From: Isoetes taiwanensis
Lineage: Eukaryota; Streptophyta; Lycopodiopsida; Isoetales; Isoetaceae
Length of the DNA: 64,000 nucleotides
NCBI GenBank assembly: GCA_021234155.1
Contig: JAJEKV010000327.1
Span: forward strand, 126,001 to 190,000
Direction: 5' to 3'
This document shows, piece by piece, positions 11,546 through 22,752 of this stretch. The notes beneath the pieces are model-generated. The model saw nothing but the letters and a program-made list of their open reading frames with translations, made no database searches and was not told the origin of the DNA. Every line of letters begins with the position of its first letter. The first letter of the stretch is position 1. Position numbers and translations under genes: made by a program.

Positions 11546-12199
11546 TGAACGAAGTAGACTGTCTTTAGTTATATTATATGTGTCATATGTTATATGTGTT
11601 GTTGTATTAAAAACATATTTGGGCCCGAATTGTAATGATGTCGTAGATATGTTTAAATAGGCATTTCTATAATACAATGTATAATAAGCAAGTAGATCAA
11701 AAATTTAAAGTCATTGTGAGGGTGACATTAGAATACAAAAGAAACCCTGGAATATTTAGAGAAAGTGCATTTGAACTTCATAGCTTGCATCAGACATGCC
11801 ATTAAATAGTTCATGCATCGGGGCAACTTCATAGTTCAAATAATAATAATGGCTAACAAATAATCGACTATCATGCCATTAGGGCAACTTCATAGTTCAA
11901 ATAATAATATTATGGTCTATCTACTACAATAGACATTTAAACTAAATTTAGAGAAAACATACACTGGTTCCATATCCAGCATACGTCTTAAGCCTATGCA
12001 TTTACAGATGCATGGAAGTTCTGTTCACTATATTTGCTTTCCAGGAGCCTAAGTACTAATAAAAAACATCTCGGATTTAAGAAATCAGTATCAACAAGGT
12101 GGTGACCAAAAAGGGGGAAGCAAACTTCTCAGCTATTGAGGTATATCGCAATTGGACCTATATACTTAACTGATATAATGCAACCAAATTTGTTAGAAA
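11546..12199. other. Stretch with no assigned feature
   Basis: Non-repetitive AT-rich DNA. The phrase GGGCAACTTCATAGTTCAAA followed by TAATAATA occurs twice (11820 and 11882), a short local duplication. In minus orientation it lies downstream of the adenylosuccinate lyase pseudogene and could hold its lost 3' end, but I see no matching exon. Confidence 0.3.
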
Positions 12200-12701
<502 letters not shown>

Positions 12702-12811
12702 CTACAAACATTGTATGGAGATCTAGAACTATTAGAGATATGGCTTTCCAGTTCGCAAGTGAATCATGTTCCAATCCAGAAGCCTTGAATATGCAACAAA
12801 GAACTACTTAC

Positions 12812-13463
12812 CCTGAACTTGGAGTAGGAAACTTTGAACTATGGACAAGCCATCTAAAAGCCACGCAACAAGAATTTACAAGAGGAGTCTTTGGTAGAAC
12901 CTTGGAAGCCCAAAATCCAGTAGGAGCTCTATTGTAGTCACGATCACCATCAGACATATCTGAATAAGCAAAGCTAATATAATTCCATTTGCCATGGCAG
13001 CTTCCACAAAGAATGATCTGTACAACAGAAAAAGAACCGTTTGAATATCTAGCAAATAAGCAAACCGTGCCCAGTCTACAGGCAAAAGGCACGGGCAAAG
13101 ACTTTTCAATCAATAAGAGATCTTGGAAAACGACTCTCCTCCAATCCCTGTTCTAGTGAAAAACTAAGGGCAATCCTCAAGACCTGCCTTCCCGTTTGCA
13201 TCCCTGAGCCCTAGGAAACTAAAATTCGTTTGAGAAAGGTATGAACTGCCAGTGAATTACGTAGTCCGTAGGCATTTAATCTGGTCGAATATATATGGTA
13301 CAGAAAGGGTAAAAAGGGAGGCCTGTGTAAATCTTGAAGCTGACGATGCCTGTTGCTGGCCGATGCAGTCGGATTCATCATCACTGGTGATGCTAGCTTG
13401 CATCTTTGGCTTGCAAAAATGACCGTGGAAACTAGAAAGTCGGAATACAGAAGCGCGGTACAA
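12812..13463 (-). pseudogene. Exons of an unrecognised gene fused upstream of the lyase piece
   Basis: A minus-strand exon, 13017-12812, has a TACAG acceptor and a GGTAAGT donor. It is open throughout and protein-like: SCHGKWNYISFAYSDMSDGD followed by RAPTGFWASKVLPKTPLVNS and FRWLVHSSKFPTPSSG. It is not part of adenylosuccinate lyase, although it sits exactly where the preceding lyase exon should be. Further upstream an open frame from ATG 13463 to 13257 (MYRASVFRLSSFHGHFCKPK then a Ser/Gln-rich stretch) could be a first exon. I do not recognise either. The arrangement suggests a chimera of at least two source genes within the transposon. Confidence 0.4.
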
Positions 13464-13689
13464 TTCTAGGGTTTGAAGCGGGGTCTTCTACCTTGGCATC
13501 CTCGAGACCTGCATCCCCCTTCCCCTTCCCGAGCCCTACCAGAAAAACCACATACAGTTTATTAACCCTAAACCCTAAAGTAACCCTAAAGTATCCTTCA
13601 TCGAGCCTTGCATGCTTCCATTGCAGATATCCTCAAAAATCATAGGTGTAACCATTAAAAAATGTCATAAAAATTAATGTGAGCGTATG

Positions 13690-13800
13690 CGCACTCTAGA
13701 AGTATGCATTAGTACGTCTTCAAAATAAGGCAACCAAATCTTAGCAAAACCATAGGAAAAAACGTATAAAAATACAAAAGTAACCCCCTGTTATAATGCT
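13690..13800 (+). repeat. Rep-C tail fragment
   Basis: GCACTCTAGAAGTATGCATT through AACCCCCTGTTATAATGCT repeats the 3' part of Rep-C. Sub-terminal CACTA-type sequence (GATGCTATAGATGATAG) follows directly, to the right terminus at 13953. Confidence 0.7.
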
Positions 13801-14422
13801 AGATATTTATGACAATGTGATGATGCTATAGATGATAGAATCTTGTCATTGATAGTGCCACTGTACCTTGAATATCATTATTTATATCACTTAATACTTT
13901 TTGAAATTTTAGGTGATATTAAAGTGATGAAAAATGGCTATCCTCTTGTAGTGAAACTTGTAATTTTTAAATTTGGGTTCTAGTTTCTTTTACCAAGATG
14001 GAAGTTATTGACCCACATGCAACTTGTGCTAAAGGGCACCAATTACTCTTCGTGGACAGAAATTTATGACATTTTTCTTAGTATTATTAATCTAAAATTT
14101 GTCTCAAAAGAAAAGTAAAGTAGAATGAAGAACAGAAACCTATTGAAGATGAGAAGGATCTTGAGGCTCTTTACAGTCCTGAGCAACCCAGTCTATTGGC
14201 AAGTAACACGTGAAACAATTTACATTAGATGCCGAATATAAAATACTCATGGTAGCCAAATTGTAGCCAAGAGAATGTTGTACAATGTCTTCAGGAACAG
14301 GCCCTCAAGGCAGAAGCTAAAATTCTGATACTCCATGCAATGTTAAAGCAATGAGATTCAGCAATTACAGCAGCAGATGCAAAGGTAGAGTTTAGTAAAA
14401 GAACAATAACAGAGCTACCTTA

Positions 14423-14551
14423 AAGGAGAGTTGCTTGAGACCCATTCTTGAGGATACAGTTGACGTTTATGAGCTGAAAATACATGATGAAGAAACAGAT
14501 CTTACTTTAATAATTAAAGCTAAAGCTAAAGTTGCTTTTGAACAGAGCTAA
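14423..14551 (+). CDS. Exon-like open frame, unrecognised
   Basis: A 42-codon frame ending in TAA reads CLRPILEDTVDVYELKIHDE then ETDLTLIIKAKAKVAFEQS. Codon use and composition look protein-like and the stretch lies in otherwise non-coding DNA. I cannot place it in a family and cannot fix its splice sites. It may be a remnant of a host gene to the right of the outer inverted-repeat element. Confidence 0.2.
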   Translation, partial: KESCLRPILEDTVDVYELKIHDEETDLTLIIKAKAKVAFEQS

Positions 14552-14697
14552 TTTAAAGATTGAACTTCCAACACGACTTCACTGTAATCAAAGAGGAAAG
14601 TGTTCTGTCTAGAAACAATGCTCAGGATCTCAAATCCGAGTGAAGTGGATTGAGAAGTTCAATATTTCTTAGATCCTTAAAACAATGTAAAGAGAAC

Positions 14698-15262
14698 TAC
14701 AAAACTTGCCCTGTTATACTCTCGAGTAGCTGTTGAACAAAAATTTAATTTGGAGGCTAGTTACCAATGTTTTTTTTTTTTGGAAGAACTGTGTCATCAA
14801 TATATTGGCTAGTTACCAATGTTTGCACTTACCAAATCAGTTTTTTGTATCGCAATCTTATGCTAGATCTTACGTTGCCAATAAAAGAGATTGTTACACG
14901 AAAACAACAATATGATTCAACTTATGTTTTTTGGCAGCTATGGCTTCTTCTATAGATTGAGTTTCTCTATATACTGAAATCAGCAGTGTTTGTCATCAGA
15001 AGGGTTACAAAACTTGCCACGTTATACTCTCGAGTAGCTGTTGAGCAGGAATTTAATTTGGAGGCTAGTTACCAATGTTTGCACCTACCAAATCAGTTTT
15101 TGTATCACAGTCCGGTTGCTAGATCGTACATTGCCAATAAAAGAGATTGTTAAATGGAAACAGCAATATGATTCAACTTATGTTTTTTGGCAGCTATGGC
15201 TTCTTCTATGGATTACTTTTTTTCTATATACTGAAATCAGCAGTGTTTGTCATTCAGGAGGG
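14698..15262 (+). repeat. Tandem duplication of about 260-300 bp
   Basis: Copy 1 (14698-15005) and copy 2 (15006-15262) both run from TACAAAACTTGCC through GAGGCTAGTTACCAATGTTT and TTTTTTGGCAGCTATGGCTT to CAGCAGTGTTTGTCAT. Copy 1 has an extra insert around a T-run at about 14770-14815 that itself repeats GGCTAGTTACCAATGTTT. The open frames in both copies are broken by stops, so it is not called coding. Confidence 0.85.
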
Positions 15263-15574
15263 GTGTTAGCAATTTTTGTTGTTCTACTGATGTCACATTG
15301 CTGATGTGGCAGCGTGGATGACATGGCATATATATGCCATAGTCATGTCCTATTCAATAGTCTACTGCTTACTATTTTTTGATCATTGACCATCCCATCA
15401 TTTCACTTTGGATACCACTTTAGATCCGCATAAGCTGGTCTGTTACACAGTGGGAATATAGGATCTAGCCATCTACAAGCAAATGGGCACAAGAGTGTTA
15501 CCCACCAGTAACACATTAAAAGGTGCATAAACACTATATGCCAAATGGCTATAAACACCTAGCTTGTTATGAAA

Positions 15575-15745
15575 ATCACCATAAAACCACCACAAAACTA
15601 CTATAAAACTCTGGGGCCCAGGTTGTTAAGGCAGATAACACCCTATAACTCGGGTGTTATGCCCTACTATAATAAACTCGGGCATCTGGCTCTCGTTTGT
15701 TATAATAGGGCATAACACCCTCGTTCCAGGGTGTTATCCCTCTCA
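15575..15745 (+). repeat. Fold-back repeat rich in AACACCC/GGGTGTT
   Basis: Contains ATAACACCC...GGGTGTTAT and CATAACACCC...GGGTGTTAT inverted pairs and the words GGGCATAACACCC and CTCGTTTGTTATAATAGGGC. An inverted copy of the whole unit lies at the window end (63885-64000). It is probably a small non-autonomous transposon. It ends just left of the tandem units into which the large transposon at 15.83 kb inserted. Confidence 0.6.
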
Positions 15746-15830
15746 TATCGATATAATATGAAGATTGTCACTGCATTGAAATGCAAGGACCACATCAGTA
15801 TAATACGAAGATTGTCATCACATTGAAATG
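15741..15830 (+). repeat. Target minisatellite, left side of the large transposon
   Basis: The units ATAATATGAAGATTGTCACT... and ATAATACGAAGATTGTCATC..., each ending CATTGAAATGCAA, occur twice here. The array resumes in the same orientation at 26677-26775 on the other side of the 10.85-kb element. The transposon therefore split an existing short tandem array at an ATGCAA site. Confidence 0.8.
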
Positions 15831-15880
15831 CAAACAAAGTGACCTAGCAATTGCACTAATGACCTATGGTGCAATTGCAA
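15831..15880 (+). repeat. Left terminal inverted repeat of the large transposon
   Basis: CAAACAAAGTGACCTAGCAA, then TTGCACTAATGACCTATGGT, then GCAATTGCAA. It pairs with 26634-26678 with a few mismatches and a 4-base indel (TATG is absent on the right). Confidence 0.85.
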
Positions 15881-16802
15881 TTTTTTTTTTTTAAATATGA
15901 TTTTAGCTTGTTTTGGAGTTATGATTTTAAATTTTTTGTGAAAGTAATAGATTGCAATTCAAAACGAGTATTTCTAGAAAGACAGACAATAAATGTAACA
16001 TGCATCCTCAAATAAAAGAACAATTAAGACATAATTATGAAAAAAGAGAAAAACATTTTTTTCAACTTAAAAAATAACACTTTTACGAAAGTCAAATGTC
16101 AACAACAACATTATCAAATGTCAAGAGGAACTTCTTTATGAAAAATAATTTCATCATCATCTTTTTCAATCTCTAGATGAGTATCTCGAGCGTAAGAACA
16201 TGTTCTTGCTCGGCTGATTCCTCCAATTTCTGCATATCTTCAGGGGAATCAAGTCAACAAAATCTGCAGGATCGTCTGTAAGCAGTGGTTGGACTTCAGA
16301 GCTTGTTGGTTTGGCACTACCATCAATATCCTTAGCACCAAGTTCCTAGTTCTCATCAGGCATACTTTGCAAAGAACTAATTCTCGACCTAATAAATGCC
16401 ACAGAGTCCTTGTCAATATGAATTGCAATACAATTTCGTCCTTTCCTCAAGGCACATGCAGTAGTGGTTCCAGAACCAGAAAATGCATGAACAATCCAAT
16501 CTCCTGGTTGAGAGAACATTTCGATCAAGGTGTTGATTAAACGTTGAGGCTTTTGATATGGATTGACAACTCTTCCTTGATGCACAGGATCTGTAAGTTT
16601 TTGTAAAACAACTGGACACTGAAAAACATTTCGCAAGTCCATTCCAGTAGTGTTATAATGGAGAATGCTTCTTTTCGAATTTAGTTTATAGTAACCAATG
16701 TGGAGCATCTCCCAGACATTAATAAGTCTAGCCCCTCCACCATGTCCTCTCACATTTGTCTTCAACCTGCATACGAGTAAATGAGACAAAGTTTAATCAT
16801 TG

Positions 16803-16896
16803 CTATGACAACATAGTGAAGGTATTGCACGAGAATAGGTAAAATCTTTTGTAAACGGTAATAGCTAAGGTGATGATCATTGCCATGATGTCATAG
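16803..16896. repeat. CTATG-N4-CATAG palindromes in the last methyltransferase intron
   Basis: CTATGacaaCATAG at 16803-16816 and the imperfect CCATGatgtCATAG at 16883-16896 lie in the 179-bp intron between the two catalytic exons. They share the motif with other non-coding parts of this transposon. Confidence 0.7.
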
Positions 16897-17504
16897 CAAA
16901 AAGTAAACAATTGCTAAGGTAATAGACCAATAGACAAGGACTTACCATATTGCTAACTCATAGCCTGCATTGCAATGTTCCTTCATTGCAGCCTGGACTA
17001 AACTCGCCTGATTGCTAGAATGAAAGACAACTATTCTCCACAGTCGAGCAGTGTTTAGTTTCTTAAACTTACTCAAAAAAGCATCAAACTCGGCATAAGT
17101 AAATGCATTTTCATCTCCACGACTATCTGGCAACTTGAAGCCATGTGGAATATCAGCAATGCACAAGGTAAAGATCCGAGGATTCAAGGCTCTATCAATG
17201 TAAACATAATTTCCTTGAAACACTTGGTATAAACAGTTTTGACCATAGGGAGTAAAGCTCTCAAACTCAGACGACACGATACTTGAGTCAACCTCATGTT
17301 TTGATTTGAGCTTGCTACCTTCCATCTTGCATAGCCTTACAAGATTTAAAAATCCTGGTGGCACATGATCCTTCTTTTTCTGCAAGCAAAAAAACACGTT
17401 ATCCATGAAATGATAAATTATTCAAAATGACAATGTTAAATGGAAGGCAAAAAGGAGCAGCGCCCATAACCAAATAAGCAATTGTAGTTAAAAATGTTGT
17501 AAGC

Positions 17505-17571
17505 CTATGATGGCATAGCACAACATAATATAAACAATCGAGTGAAACCTCGTGAGTCTATGACGGCATAA
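17505..17571. repeat. CTATG-N4-CATAG palindromes in an upstream intron
   Basis: CTATGatggCATAG at 17505-17518 and CTATGacggCATAA at 17558-17571, both in the intron 5' of the exon carrying motif IV. The spacer acgg is the inverse of the ccgt spacer found at 22131 and 22424. Confidence 0.7.
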
Positions 17572-18224
17572 CACAAAAGCATTTAAAAATTAATACAACA
17601 TGGCATTGTAACAACACAACTAGAAAACGAACATGCAAAAAAGTATTAGGCATATGACTTAAATTGAAAAAACTGCATATCCAATCGATGAAGTTAGAGG
17701 CATATTCCTTTATTTTTTCGTCAGAGGAAAATGTCGGATACAACTCTCTCACTTTTTCCTAGTTGTCACAGTTAAGGTGTAACATAAGCTGTTGTTGGCA
17801 GACTGCACAGTCCTTTTGGCTGCAACAAAAAGTTTAGAATTCAAATAACAAATTCACTTCCAAAAGCACAACAACAAAGTACTTACTGCTTAAACTTGCT
17901 CTACATTTCTTCTAAGCTGAACTCACCATCTACGACCTTCTGCAAAATGTCACATATTTTCTAAATATTCTTTAGGCCTTGCATCTCCTTCCAATAAATG
18001 CTCATGTCCTTTTGTTTGGTAACATTAATTTTCTTTCTTTTGACCTCCTTGCCTTTACCTTTGGTCTTCAAAGTGCCTTCCACAAACATATCAAAAATTC
18101 TTTTTTGCAGATCCCATATCTGAATGGAAACGGAAAAACAATAAAGCTTGTGAGAGAAACCTATGAAATCATGGCTAAGAACAAAATAAAAAACCAATCC
18201 TAAAGGAAGGAACATTTGTTGAAT

Positions 18225-19060
18225 CCTACGACCCAGATCGTATGTTGGGGGCTCTGGGCACCTCTTGTTTCGCTTATAGTCATTTATGATTGGAGGTGCC
18301 TATGATTTTGAAATATGAAATGTGATTTTGCCTAAGGTTTTGAGGGAATATCGAAACTCTATACGGCTTTGCCTAAGATTTTAGAATATAAAACATGGGG
18401 GTTCGAACCTCTACCAAAATAACTCAATGTCATTTTAGAATATAAAATATGGGGGTTCGAACCTCTACCAAAATAACTCAATGTCCTAATAAGACTACTT
18501 TAACCAATGTACCCAGTGAGCTAATGTGAATATTTTTTATCTTGAATCTATGTTTTTTTTTTTAATAATAATCCATTCAACTGTTTTAAGATATGGTGTA
18601 TGGTTTCAAGGAATTGTTATTTTTACATCCATATCAAATTCCCCTGGAACCCCCTGTTATTTTGCTATATATTCTAAACGGGGTGCACTGGACTATCAAA
18701 GTCGTCGGATTCGTCGATTCTATGACCCAGATCATAGGTTGGGACCTCTGGGCACCTCTCGTTTCGCTTATAGTCATTTATGATTGGAGGCGCCTATGAT
18801 TTTGAAATATAAAATACGATTTCGCCTAAGGTTGAATATGAAATATGGGGGCTTGAACCTCTACCAAAATAACTCAATGTCCTAATAAGACTACTTTAAC
18901 CAATATACCCAGTGAGCTAATGTGAATATTTTTTTCTTGAATCTATATTTTTTTTATAATAACCCATGCAATTGTTTTAGGGATATATGGTCTATGGTTT
19001 CAGGAATTGTCATTTTTACATCCATATCAAATCCCCCTAGAACCCCCTGTTATTTTGCTA
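18225..19060 (-). repeat. Rep-B SINE-like unit, two tandem copies
   Basis: Two copies (about 18225-18655 and 18656-19060) of a unit that, read on the minus strand, has a tRNA-like head. An A box (TAGCTCACTGGGTACATTGG, about 18523-18504) is followed about 50 nt later by a B box (GGTTCGAACCCCC). A body of about 300 bp follows, containing CCTCCAATCATAAATGACTA. In copy 1 the B-box segment is locally duplicated (GGGGGTTCGAACCTCTACC at 18392 and 18451). On the plus strand each unit is followed by AACCCCCTGTTATTTTGCT. This is a Pol III SINE family by structure; further copies are at 27.99-28.83 kb. Confidence 0.65.
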
Positions 19061-19095
19061 CATCACACGGGAGGTGACTCCGGGCAATGAGAGCT

Positions 19096-20504
19096 GTTGG
19101 ATAGGCATATTCACCCCTTATTCCTTAATCTATACCGTACGTAAAGTTCCTCGTTTGTGGGGTATGCAAGTACAAAATTTGCTATACTGTATAACAAGAT
19201 TCGCAAAATACTGTAAGATTTCAAGTGGAATACTATATGGTGTTGATTTCGTACGTGCAAAATACAATTATGAGGGCTCTCGCTGCCCTATGTCACCCCC
19301 GTGTGAATATGCACCCAAACCAAATGGGGTTTAAGGGGGATTTTAATTTAAATGTGTTGGACCCAATGGTTGTGTTAATTAATGTCAATGGTAGTTATGT
19401 GTTGGTTGTTATGTGTTGGGGGATTTAATTTTTATATGTTGGATGTTAATGGTTTGTGTTGCAAAAAAAATTTTTTGGCCCCTTCGGGGCCTTAGGGACG
19501 TCCCCCCGGTGTGACAAAAATTTTAGAATTCAAACTAGAAAAAAACTAGAATTCATTTGAGGCTTTCATCACCTGTAGCTTTTGAATTTCATCACAATAA
19601 AACAAATAGAACATAAGTAAAAGTTACCATAAAGATAGAGCGGATTGATCCCATTATTCTGAAAGTCATAAAGTTTGCAACACCCATACACAAACATTTT
19701 TGAACTGGAATTTAACAGCAGCCTTTGGCCTCCATGGATTCTTGTGGTGAGAAACCAAAGTGGGAAACTTTTCTGCTTGTTAGCACAAGGATCTAAAAGC
19801 CTTGGAATTTGCTTAATAACTGCCTCAAAATCTAAAAATGCATGGTAATTTTTTGCAAGCTTCATTCGGAATGAGCCATAAAACAATATCCAATAGCGCA
19901 ATCCTGTATTAATCAGCTGGTAGGATGTGAAAGCCTACCAAACCCAGCCGAGAAATTGCTGTTTTAACATAGATAACTTAACCAAACATATCCATATCAT
20001 ACACCATAAAAGAGATCTCGGAGAGAGCTTTCCAACGCAATAAAAATCATCTCAAACAGAGCTCTGGATCAAAAGTTATGACAAGAAATGTGTTGCCAAC
20101 GGGTAAACGGCACTACATGCGCCCTTCAAGCCCACAACAAGAGGGTTTTTGTTGTGAGCCATTGGTTGTTGACCATTATACACCACACGCACAAAAAAAG
20201 GGCTTTTGTTGTGAGCCATTGGTTGTTTACCATTATGCACCACACGCACAAAAAAGGGCTTTTGTTGTGAGCCATTGGTTGTTGACCATTATGCACCACA
20301 CGCAAAAAAAGGGCTTTTGTTGTGAGCCATTGGTTGTTGACCATTGGAAAAAAAAAGGCTAAAATCAATGGCTCAGAAATGGTGCACTCTAGATGTACGC
20401 ATTAGTACATCCATTTGAATACATCACGAAATCATAGGAAGACCTTAGTGAAAAGCGTACAAAAACACAAAGAAAACCCCCTGTTATTATGCTACATATT
20501 CTGA
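19096..20504 (+). repeat. Rep-A repeat, full-length copy (about 1.4 kb)
   Basis: Runs from GTTGGATAGGCATATTCACC to CCCCCTGTTATTATGCTACA. A near full-length inverse copy lies at 60418-61775. It contains a CCCCTTCGGGG hairpin (about 19480) and a 54-bp minisatellite. It also has, on the minus strand, an open frame (19901-19569) with [20 protein letters not shown] and [18 protein letters not shown] that is conserved in the 61-kb copy. That frame may be a captured exon; I do not recognise it. No LTRs, TIRs or replication proteins were found. Confidence 0.7.
20140..20350 (+). repeat. Minisatellite, about 54-bp unit, four copies
   Basis: The unit GGGCTTTTGTTGTGAGCCAT-TGGTTGTTGACCATTATGCA-CCACACGCACAAAAAA is repeated four times with minor changes. 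The same array, inverted and with three to four units, is at about 60555-60760 in the other Rep-A copy. Open frames over it are periodic and spurious. Confidence 0.92.
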
Positions 20505-21447
20505 AAGTCATAAAGTTTGCAACACAAAGAAAACCCCCTGTTATTTATGCTACATATTGTTACTTCCGCTATAACTATTTCTCTTTCACAATGACACCAT
20601 TGTTTATCAATCCATATGATTTTGGATGCTCCATCTCTAGCTTAAAGGTAATGCATGATTCACCTTATGGTTCGATTAAAGTTCCAAACCTACAATATAA
20701 ATGCATTCTTGTGGCCACCGTTTGGTGATTTGGCGTGACATGGAAAAGGGCGTGGAATAATCCACTGTTGTGTGCATAAGAATCCATTTGTTGATTGAAG
20801 CTAAAGGTCATTTGCTATGAACAATCCGGCAATGGGAATATCCAAGAGTTGGAAGGAAACAGAGGGCCTAAACTTGAATCTGCAGCAAATATTAGGAAGG
20901 AAACAAAAGGGGATTTTGCAAAGACTACATTGTAGAATCAGGAAACCAATACCTTGTAAAAGAAAATATTATGCTAATCAAGAAACATTAAAAACAAATA
21001 CCTTTGTAAGTGTGAGCAAAAAAATCCATCTCGTGATAGTAAAATCCACTCCGCAATAAGAATCAAAGAGGGCAAGTACACATGCATATGCACACATGCA
21101 CACACATGCACACATGCACATCACTTGCACTTGCACTTGCACATGCACAATACACATGCACATGCATATACATGCACATGCACATGAACATGCACATGCA
21201 CACACATGCACATGCATGTGCACATGTGCATGCATACACATGCGCAGTGTTCATGCACAAACACATGCAGAGAAAGACAACAACCCTCGGATTGTTCCAA
21301 CCAACGAAAATCAACGGCCCATAAAGGGTGCACTCTAGAAATACTATTTAGTACACCTCAACGAATACAACAACGAAATCATAGAAAAACCATGTGAAAA
21401 AGCGTATAAAAATCTAAAACTAACCCCCTGTTATTGTGCTACATATT
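20505..21447 (+). repeat. Rep-C repeat, second copy
   Basis: Matches 10336-11217 in sequence and order, including the hexanucleotide tract (21078-21247) and the tail through AACCCCCTGTTATTGTGCT. Transposon-internal sequence resumes at about 21448 with AGCGCAAGACATTGAAAT, so this is the right border of the block nested in the large transposon. Confidence 0.75.
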
Positions 21448-21612
21448 AGCGCAAGACATTGAAATACTATTTGTGTACAACGTTATAGTTGGTCTTTTGT
21501 AAAACATGCTACGCCTATGCCATCATAGCACGAGACATTGAAATACTATATTGTGTTATGTTAAGGCCTTTCAAAAAATGTGCTATGCCTATGCCATCAT
21601 AGCACAAGACAA
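21448..21612 (+). repeat. 75-79 bp tandem units, each with a CTATG-N4-CATAG palindrome
   Basis: Units start at 21448, 21527 and 21601 with AGC(G/A)C(A/G)AGACA(T/A)TGAAAT. CTATGccatCATAG palindromes span the unit junctions at 21515-21528 and 21589-21602. The repetition links the palindrome to a duplicated regulatory-like block of the transposon. Confidence 0.8.
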
Positions 21613-21893
21613 TGAAATATGAAAATGATGTCTATCTTGGACTCCTAAAAGGCCTATATTCAGATCTTACAAAGATAGTACACCACAAAGCTACAAATAA
21701 ACGTCCAATCTATCCAGCCAAAACAAAATTGCTTATGAAATGAGACAAAAATCAGAAAACCAACAAAAAACAACAATAAAAAAGAGAGTAAAACAAGACT
21801 GGAAAAAACAAAAAATATCTCAAAATGCGGCAAAAAGATTACCTAGAACTTGAAAAAAGACTGAAAATGCAGAAAAAAAGGTAAATTACTTAC

Positions 21894-21924
21894 CTATTTC
21901 CACCCATTGCTTTCTCTTATGCAT
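21894..21924 (-). CDS. Possible first exon of the methyltransferase gene
   Basis: The minus strand reads ATG then HKRKQWVEI, followed by a strong GTAAGT donor at 21893. It lies upstream of the methyltransferase exons at 18.1 kb. The nested Rep-B/Rep-A/Rep-C block would then sit inside intron 1. The exon is short and has no independent support. Confidence 0.3.
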
Positions 21925-22130
21925 TTTCTTTTAGATGAAGAGCGAATTTGCAGGAAGAGGCAAACTCCAAAGGCGCAGTGAGGCGCTCCGCAAATTTTGG
22001 TGCGTATGAATGAGAAAAAAATTCCTTAAGTACCAATTTGCTTGACTGTAAAATTCCATCACTTGTCTATAAGATTGTGCATGGCAATAAAGCTTCTGGT
22101 CTGAGTAACAGATCTGTCAGATGGCTCTTG

Positions 22131-22687
22131 CTATGCCGTCATAGCAAATTGATGTTTAAAAACTTCATCTACAAAGTGCTTTCTAGGTCTTACTTCTAAA
22201 ACATTAATCTGTTTCTCTATAAAAACAATTCTATTCTATTCTATTATCGATTTCCTTTCTAGAAAAACAATCTGCTTGTTAAAATCGATTGGGAAAATCA
22301 TTCTTTGGAACCCACTGATAAAAATCGAATTGGAAAATCAAATGGAAGTGATTGGCAAACCTGTTGGATAAATCGAATGGAAAAAACGAATATGGTATTG
22401 CCATCCTATGAATTTGCCTGCTGCTATGCCGTCATACGTATCTATTTGATGTCTCCTACCTGCCGAACATGAAAACGACCTACTTGGCTATCTATCTATT
22501 GTTTCCTACATGCCGAACGTAAAAGCTACTGCTGTTTGCACTTTAAGAAGAAAAATTTGCCATCTTGTCATTTGCCATCTTTGCTTTTCGCACATGAAGA
22601 ACAAAATCTGCCATGAAGTAGAAAAATTTGCCACGCCCGTCATAGGCTCAGCCTTTTTCTAAAAATATTGTGTCTATGAGAGCATAG
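22131..22687. repeat. Palindrome cluster between the two transposon genes
   Basis: CTATGccgtCATAG at 22131-22144 (extended to GCTATG...CATAGC), CTATGccgtCATAC at 22424-22437, half-site CCGTCATAG near 22638, and TGTCTATGagagCATAGACA at 22671-22690 with perfect 8-bp arms. The region separates the divergent genes and would hold both promoters. Confidence 0.7.
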
Positions 22688-22752
22688 ACATCACGCACTT
22701 TTAATGATTTGTTCTTAACGCAGTATTTAACGCACGCTTAACCAAAATAGTT

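Larger units (their letters stand above)
16114..18119 (-). pseudogene. Transposon-borne N4/N6-type DNA methyltransferase (beta class)
   Basis: An AdoMet-dependent amino-methyltransferase (cytosine-N4 or adenine-N6; which one is not decidable). Exons on the minus strand: 18119-17887 (Lys-rich KGKGKEVKRKKINVTKQK), 17819 to about 17.65 kb (CAVCQQQLMLHLNC, possible zinc ligands), 17379-16946 and 16766 to 16114. The third exon holds the catalytic motif IV as ADIPHG (canonical DPPY). The fourth has motif X/I: KPQRLINTLIEMFSQPGDW then FSGSGTTTACALRKGRNCIA. Motif IV before motif I is the beta-class order. The W codon spanning 16946/16766 joins in phase. An acidic tail ends IEKDDDEIIFHKEVPLDI. In-frame TAGs occur at 16346-16348 and three times in exons 1-2, plus shifts in the tail, so it is dead. 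Its 3' end lies 230 bp from the left TIR. Confidence 0.8.

Noticed and set aside
20078-20368. Repetitive frames (GFCCEPLVVDHY, FVVSHWLLTIMHH, NGQQPMAHNK) at 20.1 and 60.6 kb
   Set aside because: Periodic translations of the 54-bp minisatellite on both strands.
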